Of a DNA stretch of 64,000 nucleotides, positions 8,029 through 16,813 are shown piece by piece. The notes under the pieces are model-generated. The model had not been told where the DNA came from. It saw only the letters and a list, made by a program, of their open reading frames with translations, and did no database searches. The stretch is from Sulfomarinibacter sp963733915. GTDB taxonomy: Bacteria > Acidobacteriota > Thermoanaerobaculia > Thermoanaerobaculales > Sulfomarinibacteraceae. The first letter of the stretch is position 1; each line of letters opens with the position of its first letter. Both the position numbers and the translations under genes were made by a program. The stretch lies in NCBI GenBank assembly GCA_963733915.1, contig CAVTEP010000011.1, positions 310,001-374,000 of the forward strand, in the 5' to 3' direction.

Positions 8029-10266
8029 TCAGTGGGGCATCAGGGCGAAGTGATCATCGCAGCGGGCGATCCACATGTGGTATCGCATCAGGACCCGGCC
8101 ATCGATGACCTCGTCGTCATCGCCGACGAAGACCTGCTCGAGATGGAGATCCGGACACAGCAACTCCAGCTGGTTGATGTCCCGGATCGCACCGGGTCGG
8201 TCCTCGATCAGATAGACCACCCGCGTCCAGCTTGGGTTGGCGAGGATCCGGGGAACCTCGTCGGCAAGACCGAGCCACGCGTAGTACCAGAGATTTGGAT
8301 CGATCCGCGGCAGCGCTCGGAGTGGATCGGCAAGCAAGTCGGGCCAGTCACTGGTGTCGGGCGCGACGATGTACCAGGCCACCGGTTGTCGTTCGGTGAG
8401 GACATCGGCGAGGAGATAAGCGATCTCCCCGTCTACATAATCACCCCACAGCGCCGCGATCAACAGCGTATTGGGCGCCATGTGTGGCTCGAGGGCCTCG
8501 AAGATGGCAGTTTCTGCAGATTTCCCGTACGCGAACTCCCGGCCCGAAAACCAGAGGTGGGCCCAGATGCTCGACCACGCAAGAAAGCCCGCACCCAGGA
8601 GCACACCGCCGATCAACCGAGCCCGGCGGCCGAGCGACCTGCGAACGCCGTCGGTGACGATCGCGAGCGGCACGGCTGCCACGATGACCAGCGCGACATA
8701 CAACACCGAGGCTCGTTTCAACCAGGCCTGGTCGGACAGGATCGCCGGCACGACACCCGCGACCACCAGGGTGAGCAGCGGCGCCGACCATGCCTCGCGG
8801 ATCCGCAGCAGGCAGAGGATGAGCCCGACCACGGCGCAGGCGACGACGAACCACGGAAGGGCCCGCCTGGTCACACTCTCGATGTTCGGAATGACCGTCT
8901 GGTGGAAAACCCACGGGGCCTCGACGAAAAGGCCCAGCACCAGGTCCCAGGTGTTGGTCGAAACTCTTGAAACGAATTCGGCGAGTGGCATCTCGACGCG
9001 TTGATCGACGTCACTGCCGCCAAGAACCCGCGGACCCAGCAACTTCAGGTACTGCCACGGGCTGACCGGCCGGCCGACCGCCGCCAGCGCCGCCAGCGAG
9101 TAACCCACCGCCCACAACCCGGCGCCGGCGACGATGTACAGAGATTTGCGCCAGGTGGCGACGATAAATCCACGATTCTGAATCGCATGCACCGCAAACC
9201 CGAGAACCGGGACGAGGATCACGAATTGGCCCGACGGGTACTGGTGCCAGGCCACGGCCATCAGCAGCATGACAGCGACATACCAGGCCGTCGCACCGGT
9301 TCGCAACGCACGGACTGTCGCCCCGAAGAGCAGGATCCCCAGCCAGGCAGTGGCGCCGTGGGGGTGCATGTCACTCCGGCCCCACCCGACCTGGAGGGTG
9401 TCGACGGCGAGCAGCGCCGCCGACCACAACGCCGCGCTCCGGCTGATGGCGTCGCGCACGACCAGGTAAACCACGATGATGGTCAACATGGAGACGACCG
9501 CTGAGCCAAGACGAACCGCCAGAACCGTGCTGCCGGCGACCGCGTGCATCGCCCAGATCGGTAGGTAGTAGAGGAGCCCCATCGGCGCCCATGTACCGTT
9601 CAAACCGATATTCGCCAACAACATCCCGTGGAGGTTCGTCGCACCGGCCATGTAGGGGGCGAGCTCGCCCTCGAAATAATCGAACATCCGGTTCAACCCG
9701 AAATACCGGAAGAGGACCGCGACCGTTCCGATCGCGAGCAACAGCCCCGCCTCGCCCCACGACGGCGTCCCGCGATCTCCCGCCAACTCGTGATCGGTTG
9801 TGCCGTGACCGCCCGTCACGTGGGCGACCACCACCACCAGCAGGACCGCGGCATAGAACATGAGACCAGCGGCAGACAAGGCATGGAGGAAGAAAACCTG
9901 AGCGAGGAGAGCGAAACCGATCGAGATCATTACCGGCGAGCTCTCATCGAACGCCGCCTGACGACGACGCCACCACAGAAGCGATCCGCACCCGATCGCC
10001 AACGCCGCCGCCACCACTCCGCCGCGAGTTATCCACACCAGGGGATTGCGCAGGAGGCACTCGCCGAGGAATTCGGCGGCCTCGACAATCGGAAATGCGA
10101 CGCCGAGGGCCAGAACGCCGTTGGCATCATCACGTGCCGCGATGACCGTCGCCAACCCGGTCGCCGCCGCCACCCCGCCCACGCCGAGTAGCCAGGTGCC
10201 GACCGCGGTGATCGCCCGGCTCTTCGCTTCGTCGGTGTTACCCGATTCGTCACGATTCCGCATCAT
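8029..10266 (-). CDS. GT39-like membrane glycosyltransferase or related polytopic protein
   Basis: Polytopic membrane protein of about 745 residues with a dozen or more hydrophobic helices and a C-terminal soluble lobe, resembling the dolichyl-phosphate-mannose (GT39/PMT-type) family that transfers sugars from polyprenyl phosphate carriers on the outer face of the membrane. An acidic first-loop segment (MFDYFEGELAPYMAG) is in the position where GT39 enzymes have catalytic acidic residues. The frame stays open upstream to 11121, but that stretch overlaps a convincing opposite-strand gene with its own promoter. I place the start at 10266 (MMRNRDESGN); 10320 and 10332 are alternatives. No strong ribosome site distinguishes them. 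Acceptor unknown. Confidence 0.7.
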   Translation of the reverse strand: MMRNRDESGNTDEAKSRAITAVGTWLLGVGGVAAATGLATVIAARDDANGVLALGVAFPIVEAAEFLGECLLRNPLVWITRGGVVAAALAIGCGSLLWWRRRQAAFDESSPVMISIGFALLAQVFFLHALSAAGLMFYAAVLLVVVVAHVTGGHGTTDHELAGDRGTPSWGEAGLLLAIGTVAVLFRYFGLNRMFDYFEGELAPYMAGATNLHGMLLANIGLNGTWAPMGLLYYLPIWAMHAVAGSTVLAVRLGSAVVSMLTIIVVYLVVRDAISRSAALWSAALLAVDTLQVGWGRSDMHPHGATAWLGILLFGATVRALRTGATAWYVAVMLLMAVAWHQYPSGQFVILVPVLGFAVHAIQNRGFIVATWRKSLYIVAGAGLWAVGYSLAALAAVGRPVSPWQYLKLLGPRVLGGSDVDQRVEMPLAEFVSRVSTNTWDLVLGLFVEAPWVFHQTVIPNIESVTRRALPWFVVACAVVGLILCLLRIREAWSAPLLTLVVAGVVPAILSDQAWLKRASVLYVALVIVAAVPLAIVTDGVRRSLGRRARLIGGVLLGAGFLAWSSIWAHLWFSGREFAYGKSAETAIFEALEPHMAPNTLLIAALWGDYVDGEIAYLLADVLTERQPVAWYIVAPDTSDWPDLLADPLRALPRIDPNLWYYAWLGLADEVPRILANPSWTRVVYLIEDRPGAIRDINQLELLCPDLHLEQVFVGDDDEVIDGRVLMRYHMWIARCDDHFALMPH

Positions 10267-10340
10267 TTCGATCCCACCACACAACGGTCGCGGCCGCAAG
10301 TGACCGTTACTCCGCGCCATACCCCGGGACATCTCAGCTA

Positions 10341-10369
10341 TTGACACCCGATCACCCCTTTCGTACAGT
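10341..10369 (+). promoter_or_regulatory. Sigma70-type promoter for the 10390 gene
   Basis: Perfect TTGACA (10341-10346), 17-bp spacer and TACAGT (10364-10369), 20 bp before the ATG. It supports the short assignment of the opposite-strand gene. Confidence 0.6.
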
Positions 10370-10389
10370 CGAACGAGGAAGAGGTGTCG

Positions 10390-11271
10390 ATGATTCAGAC
10401 AAATACGTTCAACGCAAATAAGCGATTGACCTGGGTTCCGGCACTCGCGGCGGCGCTGATTCTGGCCGCGACCGGCCTGCAGGCGGCGGAGTTGACGGTC
10501 GCCGCCGACCAGGTGCTCTGCATCCCGATTCAAGACAACGCCGTGGTCACGGCGACCGTGTCGGGGGACCGGCCCGGGACCACCGTGCGCCTCTATTTCA
10601 GACGCCTCAACGATGTTGTCGAAGACCTCTACTTCGTGAACATGATCCCCTCGGGCGAGGAGGGCAGCTACTGGGGCGTCCTCCCAAAACCCGAACGGAG
10701 AAAACCCGACCGTCACGAAATCGCCCGGCAGCGACAGGCGATCGCCGACGCCAACGCCTGGGCGGCGTGGTGGCGGGTCAAGGAGGCTTCCGACCATCGC
10801 AACCCCACCCGCGACCTCGACGATGACAAGATTCGCGAACGCGCCAGCCTCGGCAAGCTCGAGGGCCGCGACTGGATGGACCAGCTCGACGATGCGGCGT
10901 TCCAGGAGTGGCTGGAGGATCTCGAGTTCGAGCCTGCGGAGTACTTCGTCTCGGTAGAGAGCCCGCCGGGACAGGTGATCGCGCAAACACCGATGATGAT
11001 CGCCGAGGTCCAGCAGTCGTCGAGCTGTCAGGTGGAGCTCACTCCGGAGCAGCGCGGAGAAGCGGCAAATCTCGTGGTCGGTGAGACCGCTTCGTGGCAG
11101 GCGGGAGAACCGGTGTTCCACTGGTTGTGCGACGGGGTCGTCACCCGCGTCGGTGACAACAACATCAAGCGCGCCGACGAGTCGTGCCGCGCGTGCGTGC
11201 CGTGCATCACACAGGCGGCCATCCTCACCAACGCGGTCGGCTCAGGCGTCTCACCATCCACCTTCGAGTGA
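10390..11271 (+). CDS. Secreted protein of unknown function
   Basis: Unrecognised 293-residue protein. The ATG at 10390 is favoured over the GTG two codons earlier because GAGG sits 5 bp upstream. A signal peptide is clear (hydrophobic core VPALAAALILAATGLQAA, cleavage near residue 33). The mature N-terminal 90 residues look like a beta-sandwich (AVVTATVSGDRPGTTVRLYF). A highly charged, Trp-rich middle follows (AWAAWWRVKEASDHRNPTRD), then a second beta segment and a C-terminal CRACVPC cysteine cluster that could bind metal or form disulphides. It has its own promoter and lies between a GT39-like gene and a lyase gene. No function is proposed. Confidence 0.7.
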   Translation: MIQTNTFNANKRLTWVPALAAALILAATGLQAAELTVAADQVLCIPIQDNAVVTATVSGDRPGTTVRLYFRRLNDVVEDLYFVNMIPSGEEGSYWGVLPKPERRKPDRHEIARQRQAIADANAWAAWWRVKEASDHRNPTRDLDDDKIRERASLGKLEGRDWMDQLDDAAFQEWLEDLEFEPAEYFVSVESPPGQVIAQTPMMIAEVQQSSSCQVELTPEQRGEAANLVVGETASWQAGEPVFHWLCDGVVTRVGDNNIKRADESCRACVPCITQAAILTNAVGSGVSPSTFE

Positions 11272-11384
11272 TGATCAGTTAGCCCGGATTTCGCCCGCGC
11301 TGCTGCGGTCTTCCACTCGCGTTCTCGATAGAAAGCCGGTACGCTCTCGGCCAGGTTGCGACCGCGAGTTCCGGGAGGAGGACC

Positions 11385-12755
11385 ATGCGCACAATCATCG
11401 AGCCCTTCCGAATCAAGATGACCGAGCCCCTCAAAATCACCACCCGCGCGGAACGGGTCGAGGCCTTGCGCGCCGCCCACCACAATGTCTTTCTGCTCGA
11501 CGCCGAGGACTGCTGCATCGACTTATTGACCGACTCCGGCACCGGCGCCATGTCCGCACAGCAGTGGGCCGCCATGATGCTCGGCGACGAGAGCTACGCC
11601 GGCAGCCGGTCGTGGAAACGATTCGAGACCGCGGTGGCTGAAATCACCGGCATGCCGCATATCCTTCCCACCCACCAGGGCCGCGCCGCCGAGGGCATCC
11701 TCGCCGAGTGCGTCGTCCGACCCGGCGAGGTGATCCCCAACAACAGCCACTTCGACACCACCCGCGCCAACATCGAGTATCACGGCGGCGTCGCGCTCAA
11801 CCTCCCCTGCCGGGAAGCATTCGACACCCAAGCGGCCGCTCCGTTCAAGGGCAACATGGACGTCGAGGCGCTCAGGGCGTGCATCGCCGAGCACGGACGG
11901 GAGAAGATCCCCTTCGCAATGATGACCGTGACCAACAACACCGGTGGCGGTCAACCGGTGTCGATGGCGAACCTGCAGGCGGTCAAAGAGGTGCTTGCCG
12001 AGCACGGTATTCCGCTCATCATCGATGCCTGCCGTTTCGCCGAGAACGCCTACTTCGTGCGCCAGCGCGAGGACGGGTACGCCGACCGTCCGCTCCTCGA
12101 GATTGCCAAGGAAATGTTCGCCCTCGCCGATGGTGCGACGATGAGCTGCAAGAAGGACGGCCTCGCGAACATCGGCGGTTTTCTGGTCTGCCGCGACGAC
12201 GGGTGGGCGGCGCGTTTTCGCAACCTCCTCATTCTGCGTGAGGGCTTTCCGACCTACGGCGGACTCGCCGGTCGCGACCTCGAGGCCATCGCCGTCGGCC
12301 TCAAAGAGGCGCTCGACTACGACTACCAGGTCTACCGGCACGCCACCGTCGAGTACATGGTCGAGCGGCTGTCGGCGATCGGAGTGCCGATGGTGCTGCC
12401 GGCGGGAGGGCACGCGGTGTTTCTCGACGCCCGCGAGATGGTGCCGCAGGTGCCGGCGCTCGAGTACCCGGGAATCGGAGTGGTCAACGCTCTCTATCTG
12501 GCGGGCGGCGTTCGCGCAGTCGAGCTCGGCAGCGTGATGTTCGGTCATTTCGACGACCAGGGCAACGAGCAGCCGTCACCGCTCGAGCTGGTGCGGTTGG
12601 CCTTCCCCCGCCGCGTCTACACCCAGAGCCACTTCGACTACATCATCGAGGTCATCGACGAGGTGTGGCGTGAACGCGCCAAGATCCCGGGCCACCGCAT
12701 CACCTTCCAGCCCGAGTTCCTGCGCCACTTCATGTGCCACTTCGAGCCGATCTAA
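11385..12755 (+). CDS. tnaA: Tryptophanase-type beta-eliminating lyase
   Basis: PLP-dependent lyase of 456 residues that should split tryptophan to indole, pyruvate and ammonia. Family blocks are intact: LLTDSGTGAMS, GDESYAGSRS, PTHQGRAAEG, NNTGGGQPVSMAN, and SCKKDGL with the PLP lysine at K257. Two positions separate tryptophanase from tyrosine phenol-lyase: by colinear numbering, tyrosine phenol-lyase has Thr124 and Arg381, whereas this protein has D124 (HFDTT) and L381 (VRAVELGS), the tryptophanase pattern. The start context contains GGGAGGAGG just before the ATG. No tnaB permease or tnaC leader is visible nearby; it appears monocistronic and convergent with the ABC permease gene. Confidence 0.85.
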   Translation: MRTIIEPFRIKMTEPLKITTRAERVEALRAAHHNVFLLDAEDCCIDLLTDSGTGAMSAQQWAAMMLGDESYAGSRSWKRFETAVAEITGMPHILPTHQGRAAEGILAECVVRPGEVIPNNSHFDTTRANIEYHGGVALNLPCREAFDTQAAAPFKGNMDVEALRACIAEHGREKIPFAMMTVTNNTGGGQPVSMANLQAVKEVLAEHGIPLIIDACRFAENAYFVRQREDGYADRPLLEIAKEMFALADGATMSCKKDGLANIGGFLVCRDDGWAARFRNLLILREGFPTYGGLAGRDLEAIAVGLKEALDYDYQVYRHATVEYMVERLSAIGVPMVLPAGGHAVFLDAREMVPQVPALEYPGIGVVNALYLAGGVRAVELGSVMFGHFDDQGNEQPSPLELVRLAFPRRVYTQSHFDYIIEVIDEVWRERAKIPGHRITFQPEFLRHFMCHFEPI

Positions 12756-12773
12756 GCCGCAGATATAAACGGG

Positions 12774-15335
12774 TCACTCTGCGTGCCTGAGCACGGCCAG
12801 CGGCCTCACCGCCAAGGCCCGGGCGCTCGCCGCCAGACCCGCGACCACACTGAGAGCCACCGTTGTCGCCGCCGCCGCCACCCAGGCCATGGGATTCCAG
12901 GCCCAGGCGATCTCGAATCCGAAGCGAACCACCAGGAACGCCAATGCGACGCCCCCGATCGTACCGAGGACGCCGGCCACCAGACCGACCAGGGCGTACT
13001 CGACGGCGAAGACCAGCGCCACCTGGGCGCGGGTCATGCCGAGCGTCTTATAAAGTGCAACCTGGCGACCGCGTGTCACCGCGCCGGCGCTGACGGCTCC
13101 GGCGAGGATGGCGATCCCGGCGAGAACGGTAAAGGCCCCCAGGAAGCGCACGCCAAAACCAATTTGCTCGAGGATCGCGACGATCTTCTCGAGCACCTCC
13201 CGGATCCGCAACATGGTCACGTTCGGAAACGCGGCCGCCAGTTGGTCCTGGAGCGGCGCCTCGGCGGCGGTCGCGAGCCGCGCCGAGGCTATCCGGTAGC
13301 GGGGCGCGGCGTCCAACACCCCCGGCTCGACGACCAGGAAGAAGTTGATCGAAAAACGCTCCCACTCGACGCTGCGGATACTGCTCACGAGCAGCTCGAC
13401 TTCGATACCCTGGATGTTGAAGACCACCGTGTCACCGACAACCACGCCCAGATCCTCCGCAAAGTCACGTTCGATGCTGACTTCAGGCCGGGAGGGATCC
13501 GACCAGAGCGCGCCGGCGATCACGACGTTGTCCTCGGGGAGGGTCGCCATGGATGTCAACCGCTGTTCGCGGGTCAGCACCCAGCGGCGATCTCCGGAAT
13601 CCTCGCCACGTGGGGGCACGAGATCGGTTACCGGCACGCCGTTCACCGACTGCAGACGCGCCATCACCACTTCGACCGAGTCCACCCGCTCCGCATCGGC
13701 TTTGGCGAGCATGGCCCGCACGCCGTCCCACTGGTCGGGTTGAATGTCGACCAGGAAGACGGTCGGAGCGTCGGCCGGGAGGTCGGCCTCGAGCTGGGCC
13801 GACAATCGACTCTGAATCAGGAACATCCCGAGCACGGTCAAGACGCCGAGACCGAGAGCGACCACCGCACCGAGGGTTCCCGAACCGGGGCGGGCAAGGG
13901 CCGCCAACCCATGCCGCAGGGCCACGGCGCCGAGGTCGCGGGGCGCCCGGGCGACCGCCCACACCACGGCCCGTGCGCCGAGGGCCAGCACGGCCGTGGC
14001 CGCGATCAGCCCGACCGCAAACTGAAGGCCTCGAAAGAGGGAGCCGGATTGCACCGCGGCGGTGATCGCCACTCCGACGACCAGGACGGCGAACAACACT
14101 ACAGCGACCGTCCGGTTGACCGGCAACGGATCGGCATCGCGGCGCAACACCCGAACCGGCGGCACCCTCAAGACGTCAACGAGGGGACGGATTGCAAAAA
14201 TCACGGCGACGCCGATTCCGAGCGCGACTCCTCGCATCATGGCCGCCGGTTGCCAGCCGACCTCTACCTGTACCGGCAGGAGGTCTGCGAGAAATCCCGG
14301 GACCGCTTGCGCCGCCAGCGCTCCGGCCGCCGCCCCGAGCAGGCTGCCGAACAGGGCCAGGATCACGGTTTGCGCGAGATAGAGGGAGAAGACCTCCAGC
14401 GGCCGCACGCCGAGGGCGCGTAGGACGGCGATGGCGTCGAGCCTCCCCGAGAGCCACGCCCGCACGGCCTGGGCGACCCCGATGCCGCCGATCAGGAGCG
14501 ACAGCAGCGCCACCAGACCGAGGAACCGTTCGGCCCTGGCAAGCGCGGTGCGCAGCATGGGTTGCGCCTCGGTATAGGTTTCGACGTTGACGAATTCCGG
14601 GTTGGCCACAGCCGCGCGGATCGTGGCCGCCGCGCTCTCGACCTGCTCCGGGGTCGATGGCGATGGAAGGCAGACCAGGACCCGGTAGCCCACCCTGCTC
14701 CCAAGCCCCATCAGACCGCAGCGCTCGAGCCCCGAGGTGGACATCAGGACGCGGGGCCCGAGGGTGAGTCCGACTTCCAGACGATCTGGCTCGCTGGAGA
14801 TGGTGCCGCCGATTGAAAAGAGAGCAGTGCCGATCCGAAGTTCCCCACCCACCGAGGCGCCCAAGCGGGTCAACAGCTCCGGCCCCACCAAGACCCGGTC
14901 CTCGTCGAGCAGCTCGGCGAGCGACAGCGCAGGCTCGGTCACGACCGACCCGTAGAACGGATAGCCAGGGCCGACCGCCTTCAGCTCGCACAGCAGCGAT
15001 CGGCCGGGCGCTCGGGAGGCTCCGTCCGATGCCGGGATCGACACCACGCTCACCAGCTCGATCACACCGCTGCGGCGGGCGCCCTCCAGAGAATCGATGA
15101 CCGTGATCACCTCATCCGCAATCGGCCGCCGGCTGCTGACAGCTATGTCGGCCGCCAGGAGCTGGCGCGCCTGTGCCCGGATGCCCCGGTCGAGCGCCTG
15201 CGAGAGACCGGCCACCGCCACCACCGCCGCGACACCGACCGACAGACAGGCGGCAAAGAAAATCATCCGCCCGGCCGAGCCACGGGACTCGCGCGCGGCA
15301 AGGGTGATCCAGGAGCCGATCCGCATCAATCTCAA
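12774..15335 (-). CDS. ybbP: ABC transporter permease, YbbP/FtsX family
   Basis: Inner-membrane permease of 853 residues, the size of the YbbP-type permeases with two FtsX core domains. An N-terminal helix (MIFFAACLSVGVAAVVAVAG) precedes a large periplasmic MacB-like domain, then a helix bundle, a second periplasmic domain and a C-terminal three-helix FtsX unit (GRQVALYKTLGMTRAQVA is the typical coupling loop). It overlaps the ATPase gene by 4 bp (ATGA), so the two are translationally coupled. Together with divergent tesA this reproduces the tesA-ybbA-ybbP arrangement of enterobacteria; the substrate is probably lipophilic but is not established. Confidence 0.85.
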   Translation of the reverse strand: MRLMRIGSWITLAARESRGSAGRMIFFAACLSVGVAAVVAVAGLSQALDRGIRAQARQLLAADIAVSSRRPIADEVITVIDSLEGARRSGVIELVSVVSIPASDGASRAPGRSLLCELKAVGPGYPFYGSVVTEPALSLAELLDEDRVLVGPELLTRLGASVGGELRIGTALFSIGGTISSEPDRLEVGLTLGPRVLMSTSGLERCGLMGLGSRVGYRVLVCLPSPSTPEQVESAAATIRAAVANPEFVNVETYTEAQPMLRTALARAERFLGLVALLSLLIGGIGVAQAVRAWLSGRLDAIAVLRALGVRPLEVFSLYLAQTVILALFGSLLGAAAGALAAQAVPGFLADLLPVQVEVGWQPAAMMRGVALGIGVAVIFAIRPLVDVLRVPPVRVLRRDADPLPVNRTVAVVLFAVLVVGVAITAAVQSGSLFRGLQFAVGLIAATAVLALGARAVVWAVARAPRDLGAVALRHGLAALARPGSGTLGAVVALGLGVLTVLGMFLIQSRLSAQLEADLPADAPTVFLVDIQPDQWDGVRAMLAKADAERVDSVEVVMARLQSVNGVPVTDLVPPRGEDSGDRRWVLTREQRLTSMATLPEDNVVIAGALWSDPSRPEVSIERDFAEDLGVVVGDTVVFNIQGIEVELLVSSIRSVEWERFSINFFLVVEPGVLDAAPRYRIASARLATAAEAPLQDQLAAAFPNVTMLRIREVLEKIVAILEQIGFGVRFLGAFTVLAGIAILAGAVSAGAVTRGRQVALYKTLGMTRAQVALVFAVEYALVGLVAGVLGTIGGVALAFLVVRFGFEIAWAWNPMAWVAAAATTVALSVVAGLAASARALAVRPLAVLRHAE

Positions 15336-16030
15336 GCCGTCTCCTCGCGTTCGATGCGGCCGTCGAGGAGGTGAACACGCCGGTCCGCGAGCTCCGCAAC
15401 CGCAGGGTCATGGGTCACCAGCACCAGCGTGGCGCCTTCCTCGGCCCTCATGGCGACCAGCATGTCGAGCACTACCCGGCCGGTGGCACCGTCGAGGTTG
15501 CCGGTGGGTTCGTCGGCCAACAGCAGGGCCGGCCGCGTGGCAAAGGCGCGGGCGAGCGCGACCCGTTGCTGTTCGCCACCCGAAAGCTGCGAGGGGTAAT
15601 GGTGACCCCGCTCCGACAGGCCAACCGCGCCAAGCAGCTCGTCGGCACGACGGCGGGCTTCGGAGAGACCGAGAAGCTCCATCGGCAGAAGCACGTTTTC
15701 GCGTGCGGTCAGGTTTCCCAGGAGCTGGAAGGACTGGAAGACGAAACCGATCTTGTGTCTGCGGAGAAGGGCCAGCCGGTCCTCCGACCAGCTCTCGATC
15801 CGCTCGCCGTCGACCCGGATCTCGCCCGAGCTCGGCCGATCGAGCCCGGCCATTAAGGCCAACAACGTCGACTTGCCGCTGCCCGACGGACCCAGCACCG
15901 CGACAAACTCGCCCCGCCGGACATCGAGGTCGATGTCGTCGAGAATCGTCAACATCCGTCCGCCGGAGGGCAGCTGTCGCCCGACTCCGGTGAGCGACAG
16001 CACCACATTGTTTTTTTCTGTCTCGCCCAC
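15332..16030 (-). CDS. ybbA: ABC transporter ATP-binding protein, YbbA/LolD type
   Basis: ATPase subunit of 232 residues paired with the downstream permease. Walker A GPSGSGKST, Q-loop FVFQSFQLL, signature LSGGEQQR, Walker B LLLADEPTG and switch histidine VTHD are all present, so it should be active. It belongs to the MacB/LolD/YbbA group of mechanotransmitting ATPases. Start ATG at 16030 with a GGGGAGGACC site upstream. The 33 bp to the divergent tesA start must hold both promoters, or transcription starts within the genes. Confidence 0.9.
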   Translation of the reverse strand: MGETEKNNVVLSLTGVGRQLPSGGRMLTILDDIDLDVRRGEFVAVLGPSGSGKSTLLALMAGLDRPSSGEIRVDGERIESWSEDRLALLRRHKIGFVFQSFQLLGNLTARENVLLPMELLGLSEARRRADELLGAVGLSERGHHYPSQLSGGEQQRVALARAFATRPALLLADEPTGNLDGATGRVVLDMLVAMRAEEGATLVLVTHDPAVAELADRRVHLLDGRIEREETA

Positions 16031-16063
16031 CCCAGGTCCTCCCCGCCCGCTACAATCACCGCG

Positions 16064-16813
16064 ATGAGGTACATCATTTCACGTCGCGGCAGCCTGTGCC
16101 TCGTCATCGCCTCGATATTTGTCGCCCTTGCGTGCGGCGGACCCCCGCCCCGGGCGCTGCCGGCTTCTCCAGCTCCGTCACCGAAACCGCCGGCCGACGC
16201 ACCGCGGGTCATCTTCCTCGGCGACAGCCTGAGCGCGGGTTACGGACTGGCCGAGGCCGACGCATTTCCGGCCGTCGTGCAAGCGCTTTTTCGAGAGGCA
16301 GGGACCATGATCGAGGTGATCAACGCCGGGGTCAGCGGTGACACCTCGGCCGGTGGTCTCGCCCGCACCGACTGGTTGCTCGGGCAAAGCCCGGATGTGC
16401 TGGTGGTCGAGCTGGGCGCCAACGATGCCCTGCGTGGACAGCCGCTCCCAAGCACCGAGTCGCATTTGCGGCAGATCGTCCGCCGCGGCCACGAGTCCGG
16501 GGCGCGCGTCCTCTTGTTGGGCATGGACCTCCCGACCAACTACGGAGCCGAGTACGCGAGCGCATTTGCCGAGATGTACGTCCGCATCGCCGAGGAGGAG
16601 GGAGCTATCCTCTTGCCCGGTTTCGTACGCGAGGTCGGAGCCGACCCAGAGTTGATGCAACCCGACGGACTCCACCCGACGGCGGAGGGTCACCGCCGGC
16701 TGGCCGAAATGCTCGTTCCGTCATCGCGGCATCATCGAGGAACAGAAATCGGCCCGCTCACCCTGATCGGTTTCAACTCAAACACTCGATCGCTGCGTCG
16801 GCGCTGTCGATGA
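16064..16813 (+). CDS. tesA: SGNH arylesterase/acyl-CoA thioesterase I-like lipoprotein
   Basis: SGNH-hydrolase of 249 residues, cleaving esters or thioesters in the periplasm. A lipobox (VALAC near residue 24) indicates a lipoprotein, unlike soluble E. coli TesA. Block I FLGDSLSAGYGL holds the catalytic Ser, block II VSGDTSAGG the Gly, block III GANDALRG the Asn, and DGLHPTAEGH the Asp-His pair. After that block the last 35 residues are Arg/Ser-rich and overlap the convergent gene end by 41 bp; TesA proteins normally end sooner, so the tail may be read-through past a lost stop. It is divergent from ybbA-ybbP. Confidence 0.85.
   Translation: MRYIISRRGSLCLVIASIFVALACGGPPPRALPASPAPSPKPPADAPRVIFLGDSLSAGYGLAEADAFPAVVQALFREAGTMIEVINAGVSGDTSAGGLARTDWLLGQSPDVLVVELGANDALRGQPLPSTESHLRQIVRRGHESGARVLLLGMDLPTNYGAEYASAFAEMYVRIAEEEGAILLPGFVREVGADPELMQPDGLHPTAEGHRRLAEMLVPSSRHHRGTEIGPLTLIGFNSNTRSLRRRCR

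Noticed and set aside
10267..11121. Upstream extension of the GT39-like gene by about 285 codons
   Set aside because: It is antisense to a gene with a signal peptide, ribosome site and a TTGACA-N17-TACAGT promoter; the extension has no membrane helices and looks like opposite-strand shadow coding.
12756..12775. Third copy of the dispersed repeat after the lyase gene
   Set aside because: Only the first dozen bases (GCCGCAGAT) resemble the repeat before it diverges and the next gene begins; too short to call.
12783..14423. 546-codon plus-strand frame across the ABC permease gene
   Set aside because: His/Arg/Asp-rich product without motifs; the opposite strand carries the permease.
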